DNA of 64,000 nucleotides, taken from the NCBI GenBank assembly GCA_947488815.1, contig CANLCC010000001.1:1-64000 (forward strand). The letters run 5' to 3'. Positions 53,211 to 61,182 of the stretch are shown here, in pieces; the first letter of the stretch is position 1, and each line of letters begins with the position of its first letter. Below the pieces are notes generated by a model. It made no database searches, was not told where the DNA came from, and saw only the letters and a program-made list of their open reading frames with translations. A program made the translations under genes and the position numbers. The stretch is from CAIQIA01 sp945861105 (lineage in GTDB: Bacteria > Cyanobacteriota > Cyanobacteriia > PCC-6307 > Cyanobiaceae).

Positions 53211-55220
53211 ATGGTCGCCGCCCCCGCCTCCGTCGATACGCTCTGCGTCAACAGCATCCGCTTCCTGGCAGTGGATGCCGTCAACAAGTCCAAGAGCGGC
53301 CACCCCGGTCTGCCCATGGGCTGCGCTCCCATGGCCTATGCCCTCTGGGACAAGGTGCTCAGGCATAACCCCAGCAATCCGAAGTGGTTCAACCGCGATC
53401 GCTTCGTGCTCTCGGCGGGTCATGGCTGCATGCTGCTCTACGCCCTGCTGCACCTGACCGGCTACGACTCGGTGACCCTCGAGGACATCAAGCAGTTCCG
53501 TCAGTGGGGATCCCGCACCCCCGGCCACCCCGAGACCTTCGAGACCGCCGGCGTTGAAGTCACCACCGGACCCCTCGGGGCCGGCATCGCCAACGCCGTC
53601 GGTCTGGCGATTGCCGAAGCCCACCTGGCGGCCAAGTTCAACCGCCCCGGCTGCACCCTGGTCGACCATTACACCTACGTGATCATGGGTGATGGCTGCA
53701 ACCAGGAAGGCATCGCCTCCGAGGCCTGCTCCCTGGCGGGTCACCTGGGCCTGGGCAAGCTGATCGCCCTGTACGACGACAACCACATCACCATTGACGG
53801 TGACACGTCCGTGTCGTTCACCGAGGACGTGCTCAAGCGCTACGAGGCCTACGGCTGGCATGTGCAGCACGTGGCCGATGGCAACAGCGACGTCGCCGCC
53901 ATCGTGCAGGCCATCGAAGCGGCCAAGGCCGTCACCGATCGCCCCTCACTGATCAAGGTCACCACCACCATCGGCTACGGCTCCCCCAACAAGAGCAACA
54001 CCGCCGGGGTCCACGGCGCCCCCCTCGGTGAAGAGGAGGCCCAGCTCACCCGCCAGGCCCTCGGTTGGGAGTACGGCCCCTTCGAGGTGCCCCAGGAGGC
54101 CTATGACCACTGGCGTCAGGCCCTGGAGCGCGGTGCTGCTTCGGAGGCCGCCTGGAACACCACCCTCGCCGATTACCGCAGTCAGTTCCCCACCGAGGCG
54201 GCTCTCTTCGAGCGGATGCTGCGGGGTGAGCTGCCGGAGGGTTGGGACCGCGATCTGCCCACCTACACCGCCGCTGACAAGGGACTGGCCACCCGCCAGC
54301 ACTCCCAGAACTGCCTCAATGCCATTGCTCCCCATCTGCCCGAGCTGATCGGCGGTTCCGCCGACCTCACCCACTCCAATCTCACCGACATCAAGGGAGA
54401 GAAGGGATTCCAGAAGGGGGCCGAAGCCAACCGCTACCTCCACTTCGGCGTGCGGGAACACGCCATGGCTGCCATCCTCAACGGCCTCGCTTACCACGGC
54501 AGCGGGCTGGTGCCCTACGGCGGCACTTTCCTCGTCTTCGCCGACTACATGCGTGGCTCCATGCGCCTGAGTGCCCTCAGTGAACTGGGGGTCATCTATG
54601 TGCTCACCCACGACTCCATCGGTGTCGGCGAAGACGGTCCCACCCACCAGCCGATCGAAACGATCCCCTCGCTGCGGGCCATGCCCAACATGCTGGTCTT
54701 CCGTCCCGGTGATGGAAATGAGACCAGTGGCGCCTACAAGGTGGCCGTGGGTAACCGCCATCGTCCTTCGGTGCTGGCCCTGAGCCGCCAGGCGATGGCC
54801 AACCAGGCCAATTCCTCCATCGACAAGGTCGCTCTCGGTGGTTATGTGCTCGAGGATGGCGATGGCTCCCCTGAGCTGATCCTGATCGGCACGGGCACCG
54901 AGCTTGACCTCTGCGTGCAGGCTGCCCGCCAGCTGACCGCTGCGGGTCGCCGGGTGCGGGTGGTGAGCATGCCCTGTGTCGAGCTGTTCCTCGAACAGCC
55001 GGCCAGCTACCAGGAGGAGGTGCTGCCGTCGGCGGTGCGTCGCCGTCTGGTGGTTGAGGCCGCCGAATCCTTCGGCTGGCATCGTTTCGTCGGTCTCGAC
55101 GGTGCCACCGTGACGATGGATCGCTTCGGTGCTTCGGCCCCCGGAGGCACCTGCATGGAGAAGTTCGGCTTCACCGTCGATAACGTGGTGGCCAAGGCCA
55201 ACGCCCTGCTCGCCGGCTGA
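53211..55220 (+). CDS. tkt: Transketolase
   Basis: A protein of 669 residues. Thiamine pyrophosphate-binding GDGCNQEGIASEACSLAG, SGHPGLPMGCAPMAYALW, GVGEDGPTHQPIE and HFGVREHAMAAILNG are the family's fixed points. It works in the Calvin cycle and pentose phosphate pathway. ATG 53211 follows fabF by 33 bp, so it may be read with it. A strong terminator follows the stop. Confidence 0.97.
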   Translation: MVAAPASVDTLCVNSIRFLAVDAVNKSKSGHPGLPMGCAPMAYALWDKVLRHNPSNPKWFNRDRFVLSAGHGCMLLYALLHLTGYDSVTLEDIKQFRQWGSRTPGHPETFETAGVEVTTGPLGAGIANAVGLAIAEAHLAAKFNRPGCTLVDHYTYVIMGDGCNQEGIASEACSLAGHLGLGKLIALYDDNHITIDGDTSVSFTEDVLKRYEAYGWHVQHVADGNSDVAAIVQAIEAAKAVTDRPSLIKVTTTIGYGSPNKSNTAGVHGAPLGEEEAQLTRQALGWEYGPFEVPQEAYDHWRQALERGAASEAAWNTTLADYRSQFPTEAALFERMLRGELPEGWDRDLPTYTAADKGLATRQHSQNCLNAIAPHLPELIGGSADLTHSNLTDIKGEKGFQKGAEANRYLHFGVREHAMAAILNGLAYHGSGLVPYGGTFLVFADYMRGSMRLSALSELGVIYVLTHDSIGVGEDGPTHQPIETIPSLRAMPNMLVFRPGDGNETSGAYKVAVGNRHRPSVLALSRQAMANQANSSIDKVALGGYVLEDGDGSPELILIGTGTELDLCVQAARQLTAAGRRVRVVSMPCVELFLEQPASYQEEVLPSAVRRRLVVEAAESFGWHRFVGLDGATVTMDRFGASAPGGTCMEKFGFTVDNVVAKANALLAG

Positions 55221-55263
55221 TTCGACTGGATCTGATCACCGGTCGATCGTCCGACCGATCTTC

Positions 55264-55296
55264 AGGCCCCACCGCAAGGTGGGGCCTTTCTGTTGG
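55264..55296 (+). terminator. Intrinsic terminator of tkt
   Basis: GGCCCCACC pairs with GGTGGGGCC around a GCAA loop (55265-55286), followed by TTTCTGTT. It is a 9-bp GC stem with a moderate T tract, placed 44 bp after the tkt stop. Tail is short for the reverse gene thiC, so it serves mainly tkt. Confidence 0.85.
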
Positions 55297-55326
55297 GTTG
55301 AAGGTCAGGATTGGTTGAAGGTCAGG
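55296..55326. repeat. 14-bp direct repeat between tkt and thiC
   Basis: GGTTGAAGGTCAGG occurs at 55296-55309 and 55313-55326, separated by ATT. It lies between the tkt terminator and the thiC stop (55335). Too short to assign a role. Confidence 0.55.
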
Positions 55327-55334
55327 GTTGACGA

Positions 55335-56717
55335 TCAGACCGCTGCGGTTTCCCCGGCCTTCTGGCGTTCCAGCACCTCCTCCAGGCCTTCGAGGTCCTT
55401 GTCCGTGATCTTGGTCTGCATCGGGCAGTGCTTCGGACCGCACATCGAACAGAACTCGGCCTGCTTGTAGATGTCGGCGGGCAGGGTTTCGTCGTGGTAC
55501 TCCCGGGCCCGCTCCGGATCAAGGGAGAGCTCAAACTGGCGGTTCCAGTCGAAGGCGTAGCGTGCACGGCTCAGTTCATCGTCACGATCCCTGGCCCCGG
55601 GGCGATGGCGGGCGATGTCGGCGGCATGGGCCGCGATCTTGTAGGCGATCAGACCTTCGCGCACATCGTTGGCATTGGGCAGACCCAGGTGTTCCTTGGG
55701 GGTCACGTAGCAGAGCATCGCGGTGCCATGCCAGCCGGCCAGGGCTGCACCGATCGCACTGGTGATGTGGTCGTAACCCGGAGCAATGTCGGTGACCAGC
55801 GGTCCCAGCACGTAAAAGGGGGCTTCGGAGCATTCCTCCATCTGTTTGCGCACGTTGAACTCGATCTGGTCCATGGGCACGTGACCCGGGCCCTCGACCA
55901 TCACCTGCACGTCGTGCTCCCAGGCCCGGCGGGTGAGCTGACCCAGGGTCTTCAGTTCGGCCAGCTGGGCCGCATCGGAGGCGTCGTGCTGGCAACCCGG
56001 CCGCAGGGAATCCCCCAGGGAGAAGCTGCAGTCGTAGCGCTTGAAGATTTCACAGATGTCTTCAAAGCGGCTGTAGAGGGGGTTCTGGCGGTGGTGATAC
56101 AGCATCCATTGGGCCAGGATGCCGCCACCACGGCTGACAATGCCGGTGAGTCGCCCTTTCACCAGAGGCAGGTGCTCGATCAGCAGTCCCGCATGGATGG
56201 TCTGGTAATCGACGCCCTGCTGGCAGTGCTTCTCGATCACATGCAGAAAATCGTCCTCATCGAGCTTCTCGATGCGGCCATGCACGCTCTCAAGTGCCTG
56301 GTACACCGGCACCGTGCCGATCGGCACCGGCGAGGCCGCGATGATGGCGGTGCGGACCTCATCCAGGTTGACGCCGCCCGTGGACAGGTCCATGACCGTG
56401 TCGGCGCCGTACTTCACCGCCAGCTGCAGCTTCTCCACTTCCTGGGCCACATCCGAGGCGTTGGGGGAAGCGCCGATGTTGGCGTTCACCTTGCAGCGGG
56501 AGGCGATGCCGATCGCCATCGGCTCCAGGTTGGGGTGGTTGATGTTGGCCGGAATGATCATCCGCCCGCGGGCCACTTCTTCGCGCACCAGCGACTCGGG
56601 CAGGTTCTCGCGTTGGGCCACATGGGCCATTTCCTCGGTCACCACCCCTTGGCGGGCGTAGTGCATCTGCGACAGGTTGGCCTGACCTTTCCGCTTCTCG
56701 ATCCAGGCGCTGCGCAT
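55335..56717 (-). CDS. thiC: Phosphomethylpyrimidine synthase
   Basis: A protein of 460 residues. VNANIGASPNASD, DTVMDLSTGGVNLDEVR, RGGGILAQWML, EGPGHVPMDQIE and the C-terminal CSMCGPKHCPM (the radical-SAM-type 4Fe-4S cluster, CxxCxxxxC) are all present. It rearranges aminoimidazole ribotide to the thiamine pyrimidine. ATG 56717 follows a TPP riboswitch, so expression drops when thiamine pyrophosphate is plentiful. Confidence 0.97.
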   Translation of the reverse strand: MRSAWIEKRKGQANLSQMHYARQGVVTEEMAHVAQRENLPESLVREEVARGRMIIPANINHPNLEPMAIGIASRCKVNANIGASPNASDVAQEVEKLQLAVKYGADTVMDLSTGGVNLDEVRTAIIAASPVPIGTVPVYQALESVHGRIEKLDEDDFLHVIEKHCQQGVDYQTIHAGLLIEHLPLVKGRLTGIVSRGGGILAQWMLYHHRQNPLYSRFEDICEIFKRYDCSFSLGDSLRPGCQHDASDAAQLAELKTLGQLTRRAWEHDVQVMVEGPGHVPMDQIEFNVRKQMEECSEAPFYVLGPLVTDIAPGYDHITSAIGAALAGWHGTAMLCYVTPKEHLGLPNANDVREGLIAYKIAAHAADIARHRPGARDRDDELSRARYAFDWNRQFELSLDPERAREYHDETLPADIYKQAEFCSMCGPKHCPMQTKITDKDLEGLEEVLERQKAGETAAV

Positions 56718-56758
56718 GGGGGTGCTCCACAGGGGAAGGGGCGCCGCCGCACGACCTG

Positions 56759-56843
56759 CACTTCCCCGTTCCGGTGGAGACCGGCCAGGTTCGGAGGGTG
56801 TGATCTCAGCCTCCGGCCATCGGCCGGCGGCACCCCTAGTGAC
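56759..56843 (-). promoter_or_regulatory. TPP riboswitch (THI element) of thiC
   Basis: On the reverse strand the conserved segments run in order: TAGGGGTGCC, GGCTGAGATCACACCCTC, GAACCTGG and a closing CCGGAACGGGGAAG, with the variable P3 arm GCCGGCCGATGGCCGG between. It ends about 42 nt before the thiC ATG, leaving space for an expression platform that could hide the ribosome-binding site. The match to the TPP aptamer is strong. Confidence 0.95.
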
Positions 56844-56852
56844 CTCCGAAAC

Positions 56853-57458
56853 TTAGCAAGGGTCCTGGGGCAGGAGTGATTCGAGGGCGGCCGCCGCCAG
56901 CCGGTGGTCGTCGCTGCCGCGCAGGTCGGCCAGCCTGGCCCGGGCCGCTGCCCCCCGTTCAGGATCGTGGCGCAGGCGATTCAGCAGTTCCACCCCGCCC
57001 AGCTGCAGTTGCACGTCTTCATCGCCCAGGGCCAGATCGGCGAGATCGGCCAGCACCCCGGCGGGCACACCGGTTTCGTCCGCCAGGGCCGCCACGATGC
57101 TGCGGCGCACCAGCCAGTGGCCATCGCGTCGGTAGAGGGCCAGCAGGGGTTCCGACGCCTGCTCTCCCCCATGGCGGGCCAGGGCGTTGGCGGCCTCGGC
57201 GCGCACGTTGGGGTCGGGTTCGTCGTCGAGCATGCGCCGCAGGGCGTGGGTGCCGGCGGCGGTGGGCTTGTAGCCGAGGCCGGAGCAGGCCATCGAGCGC
57301 ACCAGGACGGTCGTGTCCTGCAGGCAGGTGAGCAGCAGGGGTTCACAGACCTCGGCGGGGTAGGGCCGCAGGGACGCCATGGCCTTGAGGCGGGCGGCAG
57401 GGTCGCCGCTCGCGACGGCCTCGCGAAGGCTGTCGAAGTCGGCGCCGGGGTCGCTCAT
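56853..57458 (-). CDS. HEAT-repeat protein (PBS-lyase-like repeats)
   Basis: A protein of 201 residues. Tandem helix pairs are visible with EPLLLTCLQDTTVLVRSMAC, RRMLDDEPDPNVRAEAANAL and LYRRDGHWLVRRSIVAAL, i.e. PBS-lyase HEAT-like units (DxxxxVRxxAAxAL). In cyanobacteria such repeats occur in bilin lyases and scaffold proteins, but no catalytic signature is seen. ATG 57458 overlaps the small membrane gene's stop by 4 bp, forming an operon with the amidohydrolase. Specific role unknown. Confidence 0.8.
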   Translation of the reverse strand: MSDPGADFDSLREAVASGDPAARLKAMASLRPYPAEVCEPLLLTCLQDTTVLVRSMACSGLGYKPTAAGTHALRRMLDDEPDPNVRAEAANALARHGGEQASEPLLALYRRDGHWLVRRSIVAALADETGVPAGVLADLADLALGDEDVQLQLGGVELLNRLRHDPERGAAARARLADLRGSDDHRLAAAALESLLPQDPC

Positions 57459-57670
57459 GGGGGGGGCAGGTCGCTGGGATCGCGCAGGGCCCGCAGCAGG
57501 CGGTGCCGTCGCCGACGGTAGCCCTCCGCCGAGGCCACCAGCAGTCCCGCGCCGATGAGCAGGGATGGCAGGGCCTGCAGGCGTTCGACCCCCTGGCGCT
57601 GCAGCAGTCCCACCAGCGCCAGCGCCAGCAGCGCGGGGGTGGCGAGGGCCACCACCAGGCGACCGTTCAT
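57455..57670 (-). CDS. Small two-helix membrane protein
   Basis: A protein of 71 residues. Two hydrophobic segments (VVALATPALLALALVGLL and LPSLLIGAGLLVASAEG) precede a basic tail (YRRRRHRLLRALRD). It is coupled to its neighbours by 4-bp overlaps (57455 and 57667). No family recognised. The tight operon and clean helices support it as a real gene. Confidence 0.65.
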   Translation of the reverse strand: MNGRLVVALATPALLALALVGLLQRQGVERLQALPSLLIGAGLLVASAEGYRRRRHRLLRALRDPSDLPPP

Positions 57671-58827
57671 GGTCGGCTGTGCTGGCGCAGCCAGCGGCGC
57701 AGGACCTCGGCCAGCACCCCCACCGCCACCGGCAGGCAGCCCTCGTCAGGGTCGAAGCCACCGTTGTGCAGCGGCGCGCAGCCCCCGGCACCGGCCACCC
57801 CCAGTCGCAGCATGCAACCCGGCACCCGCTCGAGGAAATGGGCGAAATCCTCTGCTCCCAGGCTGGGGTGGTCGAGCAGCAGCACCCGGTCGCGCCCCAG
57901 CTGCTCCACCGCCACCTGCTCCAGCAGGCTGGTGAGGGGACCGTCGTTCTGGACCGGTGGGGCGATCGCCCGGAAGGTCACCCGGGCTTCGCCGCCGTAG
58001 GCCCGGCAGATGTCGCGGGCGGTGGTTTCGACCCAGCCCGGCAGCTCCCGGTACAGGTCGTTGTCAAGGCAGCGCAGGGTGCCCAGCAGGGTGACGCGGT
58101 CGGCGATCACGTTGAAGGCCCGTCCGCCCTCGATGCGGCCGAAGCTGAGCACCACCGGCTGCAGGGCATCCAGGCGGCGGCTGATGGCTTCCTGCAGGCC
58201 GCTCACCAGGCGGGCGGCGATCCAGATCGCATCGACCGACTGGTGCGGCCGGGCCCCATGGCCCCCCTCCCCCAGGACTTCCACTTCCAGCTCTGCCGCC
58301 GCCGCCGTCAGGGCCCCGTGACGCAGGCCAATGCTGCCGACGGCGATGCTCGGAAACACATGCAGTCCGTAGAGGGCCTCGACGCCGTCAAGAGCACCGG
58401 CCTGCACCATCCAGCGGGCCCCCTCGGCCGTCTCCTCCGCCGGCTGGAACAGCAGCCGCACCCGGCCGGCCAGGGAGCCGGCTTCCGCCGCCAGGGCCAT
58501 GGCCACCCCCACACCGACGCTGGTGTGGATGTCGTGGCCGCAGGCGTGCATCAGCCCCGGCTCCAGGGAGGCGTAGGGCAGTCCGGTCTGTTCCTCCACC
58601 GGCAGGGCATCCATGTCGACCCGCAGGGCGACGCAGGGGCCGTCGCCGGGCCCCAGCTCGGCCACCAGTCCCGTGCGACCCACGCCTTCACGCACCTGCC
58701 AGCCCAGCCGCCGCAGCTCCCCGGCCACGAGGGCCGCCGTGCGGTGTTCGGCGCCGCTCAGCTCAGGGTGGGCGTGGAGGTGACGGCGCAGCTCCAGCAG
58801 GGCCTCTAGGTCGGGGTCAGGGAGCAT
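57667..58827 (-). CDS. M20-family amidohydrolase (N-acyl-amino-acid hydrolase-like)
   Basis: A protein of 386 residues. HAHPELSGAEHRTAALV, ALRVDMDALPVEEQTG, HACGHDIHTSVGVG and FQPAEETAEGARWMV are the M20D metal-binding motifs, with LSFGRIEGGRAFNVIADR and HPSLGAEDFAHFLERVPG further on. It likely removes acyl groups from amino acids or indole conjugates. It is in an operon with the two small genes before it. Substrate unknown. Confidence 0.88.
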   Translation of the reverse strand: MLPDPDLEALLELRRHLHAHPELSGAEHRTAALVAGELRRLGWQVREGVGRTGLVAELGPGDGPCVALRVDMDALPVEEQTGLPYASLEPGLMHACGHDIHTSVGVGVAMALAAEAGSLAGRVRLLFQPAEETAEGARWMVQAGALDGVEALYGLHVFPSIAVGSIGLRHGALTAAAAELEVEVLGEGGHGARPHQSVDAIWIAARLVSGLQEAISRRLDALQPVVLSFGRIEGGRAFNVIADRVTLLGTLRCLDNDLYRELPGWVETTARDICRAYGGEARVTFRAIAPPVQNDGPLTSLLEQVAVEQLGRDRVLLLDHPSLGAEDFAHFLERVPGCMLRLGVAGAGGCAPLHNGGFDPDEGCLPVAVGVLAEVLRRWLRQHSRP

Positions 58828-58841
58828 GGGCAGTGCTGCGC

Positions 58842-59591
58842 TCAGGCCGGGGTGAGGGTCAGAAACTGACCGAGGGCATCCACCGCCCGGGGAGGCCAGC
58901 GTCGCACCTCCCGCAGCCAGCTGAGGTCGCGGTAGCGGCTGTCGAGGCCACTGGCGGCGGCCCAGTGGCTCTCGGCCTCACCGCTCGCTCCTTTCTGCCA
59001 CAGCAGAGCGGTGAGGCCGGCCCGGGCATCGGCGAAGAGCGGATGGCGGAGGATCAACCGCCGCAGCTCCAGTTCGGCCTGGTCACGCTGCTGCAGCTGC
59101 AGGGCCGCCAGGGCCGCCGACGAGCGGGCCATGGCGAACCCGGGGCGGGCCTCGGCGGCCGCCAGGAACTGCTGCCGTGCCAGGGACCAGTCGCCACGGC
59201 TGCCGGCCACATTGCCGAGGTTGTAAAGGGCTGAGGCGTCGTCGGGCTGCTGGCGCAGCACGGCCTCGTAATCGGCGCTGGCCTCATCCCACCGGCCCAG
59301 GGCCTCCTCGGCGGTGCCGCGGTTGAGGTGGGCATCACCGGCGTCGGGGGCCAGTTCCAGGGCCCGGGTCTGGTCGGCGATGGCCCCCAGCGGGTCCCCC
59401 AGGGCCAGCCGCACATTGCCACGGTTGCTCCAGGCGGCAGCCTCCTGCGGCGCGTCGGCGATCACGGCATTCCAGAGGGGCAGGGCCTCGGCCATGCGGC
59501 CCGCCTGGCTGGCCTGGAGGGCCTGCTGGAAGGCCTGCGGCAGGGGCAGGGCCAGCAGCAGGGCGAGACCGAGGCCCAGCAGGGTGGTCAT
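58842..59591 (-). CDS. TPR-repeat protein with signal-like N-terminus
   Basis: A protein of 249 residues. The N-terminus (TTLLGLGLALLLALPLP) is hydrophobic, then tetratricopeptide units follow: AEALPLWNAVIADAPQEAAA, GDPLGAIADQTRALELAPD, GRWDEASADYEAVLRQQPD and GDWSLARQQFLAAAEARP. TPRs mediate protein contacts. It probably faces the lumen or periplasm. ATG overlaps ruvB's stop by 4 bp. Partner unknown. Confidence 0.83.
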   Translation of the reverse strand: MTTLLGLGLALLLALPLPQAFQQALQASQAGRMAEALPLWNAVIADAPQEAAAWSNRGNVRLALGDPLGAIADQTRALELAPDAGDAHLNRGTAEEALGRWDEASADYEAVLRQQPDDASALYNLGNVAGSRGDWSLARQQFLAAAEARPGFAMARSSAALAALQLQQRDQAELELRRLILRHPLFADARAGLTALLWQKGASGEAESHWAAASGLDSRYRDLSWLREVRRWPPRAVDALGQFLTLTPA

Positions 59592-60625
59592 GCCGCCTCC
59601 GCCTGCAGATGGCGGCGGGCGGCGTCGGTGGCGATCCGCCCTCGGGGCGTGCGTTGCAGGAAACCCAGCTGCAGCAGAAAGGGTTCCACGACGCTCTCCA
59701 GGGTGTCGGGGTCTTCCCCCAAGGCCGCTGCCAGGGTATCGAGACCGGCGGGGCCACCGCCGTGGCTGTCGAGCAGCAGCCGCAACAGTCGGCGGTCGGC
59801 GGCATCAAGACCGCGGCCGTCGACGCGATGCAGATCGAGGGCGGCGGCCACGGTGGGGCGGTCGACCTGGGTGTGGCCATGGACGGCGGCATAGTCGCGC
59901 ACGCGCCGCAGCAGGCGGTTGGCGATGCGGGGGGTGCCGCGGCAGCGGCGGGCCACCTCACCGGCGGCCGCTGCATCCAGCGGGACCGCCAGCAGGGTCG
60001 CGGTGCGCCGCACGATCGCCTCGAGGTCGGCCTGTTCGTAGAACTCCAGCCGCTGGATCAGCCCGAAGCGGTCCCGCAGCGGTGAGCTGAGGGAGCCGGC
60101 CCGGGTGGTGGCGCCCACGAGGGTGAAGGGAGGCAGGTCCAGGCTGCGGCTGCGGGCCGTGCTGCCGGTGCCCACGGTCAGATCGAGCCGGCCGTCCTCC
60201 ATCGCCGGATAGAGCAGCTCTTCCGCCACCCGGTTGAGCCGGTGGATCTCGTCGATGAACAGCACATCCCGGGCATCGAGGCCCATCAGCAGGCCGACGA
60301 TGTCGCGGGGTCGTTCCAGGGCCGGAGCACTGGTGATGCGGCAACGCACCCCCAGTTCTTCGGCCAGCACCAGGGCCATGGTGGTCTTGCCCAGGCCCGG
60401 GGGGCCGTAGAGCAGCACATGGTCGAGGGCCTCACCGCGCTGGCGGCAGGCCGCCAGCGCAAGCCCCAGCACCTGTTTCAGTTCTGCCTGACCCACGTAA
60501 TCGGCCAGTCGTCGCGGCCGCAGACCCTCGTCGCGGCCGCCGTCGCGTTCCGCCGGCAGGGGGTCGGCCCCCACCAGCCTGGCGGGGCGCCGTTGACCCG
60601 GATCCGACGATGACTGGATGGCCAT
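59588..60625 (-). CDS. ruvB: Holliday junction branch-migration helicase RuvB
   Basis: A protein of 345 residues. Walker A (LLYGPPGLGKTTMALVLAEE), Walker B (DVLFIDEIHRLNRVAEELLY), sensor 1 (FTLVGATTRAGSLSSPLRDRFG) and the C-terminal winged helix (GLDTLAAALGEDPDTLESV, EPFLLQLGFLQRTPRGR) are all clear. With RuvA it drives branch migration. ATG 60625 is preferred over an upstream in-frame start with a low-complexity N-terminus. It is divergent from smpB. Confidence 0.96.
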   Translation of the reverse strand: MAIQSSSDPGQRRPARLVGADPLPAERDGGRDEGLRPRRLADYVGQAELKQVLGLALAACRQRGEALDHVLLYGPPGLGKTTMALVLAEELGVRCRITSAPALERPRDIVGLLMGLDARDVLFIDEIHRLNRVAEELLYPAMEDGRLDLTVGTGSTARSRSLDLPPFTLVGATTRAGSLSSPLRDRFGLIQRLEFYEQADLEAIVRRTATLLAVPLDAAAAGEVARRCRGTPRIANRLLRRVRDYAAVHGHTQVDRPTVAAALDLHRVDGRGLDAADRRLLRLLLDSHGGGPAGLDTLAAALGEDPDTLESVVEPFLLQLGFLQRTPRGRIATDAARRHLQAEAA

Positions 60626-60678
60626 GGGCCAGAGGCTACGGGCCTTGGGGATGATGGGCAAACGTGCGGTGGCGGCGG

Positions 60679-61182
60679 GTGGCGGCGAAGGGAGGAGCAA
60701 AGGGCGCTGCGCAGGCGAAGGAACGGCTGCAGGCCCGCCGGTTGCTGGCGGATAACCGGTTGGCCCGGCATCAGTACGACATCCTCGAGACCCTCGAGAC
60801 GGGCATTGCCCTGGTGGGGACCGAGGTCAAGGCCATCCGCGCCGGCAAGGCCAACCTGCGCGATGGCTTCTGCCTTGTGCGTGACGGGCAGCTGCAGCTC
60901 CATAACGTGCACATCGCCCCCCATGAACAGGCAAGCGGCTACTACAACCACGACCCCCTGAGGGTGCGCACCCTGCTGGCTCACCGGCGGGAGATCGACC
61001 GCCTGCGGGGGCAGCTGGAGCAGAAGGGCCTCACCCTCATCCCCCTGGATCTGCACCTCAAGGGGTCGAACATCAAGCTCAGCCTCGGCCTCGCCCGCGG
61101 CCGCAAACTCCACGACAAACGGCAGGAGGAACGCCGCCGCCAGGATGAGAAAGACCTGCGTTCAGCGCTGAAGCGGCTCTGA
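60679..61182 (+). CDS. smpB: SsrA-binding protein SmpB
   Basis: A protein of 167 residues from GTG 60679; GTG 60664 would add five. LLADNRLARHQYDILETLET, GTEVKAIRAGKANLRDGFC and YYNHDPLRVRTLLAHRREID are the SmpB OB-fold marks, and the basic tail (LARGRKLHDKRQEERRR) enters the decoding site. It delivers tmRNA to stalled ribosomes. Its end overlaps the kinase-like gene by 21 bp. Confidence 0.95.
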   Translation: MAAKGGAKGAAQAKERLQARRLLADNRLARHQYDILETLETGIALVGTEVKAIRAGKANLRDGFCLVRDGQLQLHNVHIAPHEQASGYYNHDPLRVRTLLAHRREIDRLRGQLEQKGLTLIPLDLHLKGSNIKLSLGLARGRKLHDKRQEERRRQDEKDLRSALKRL

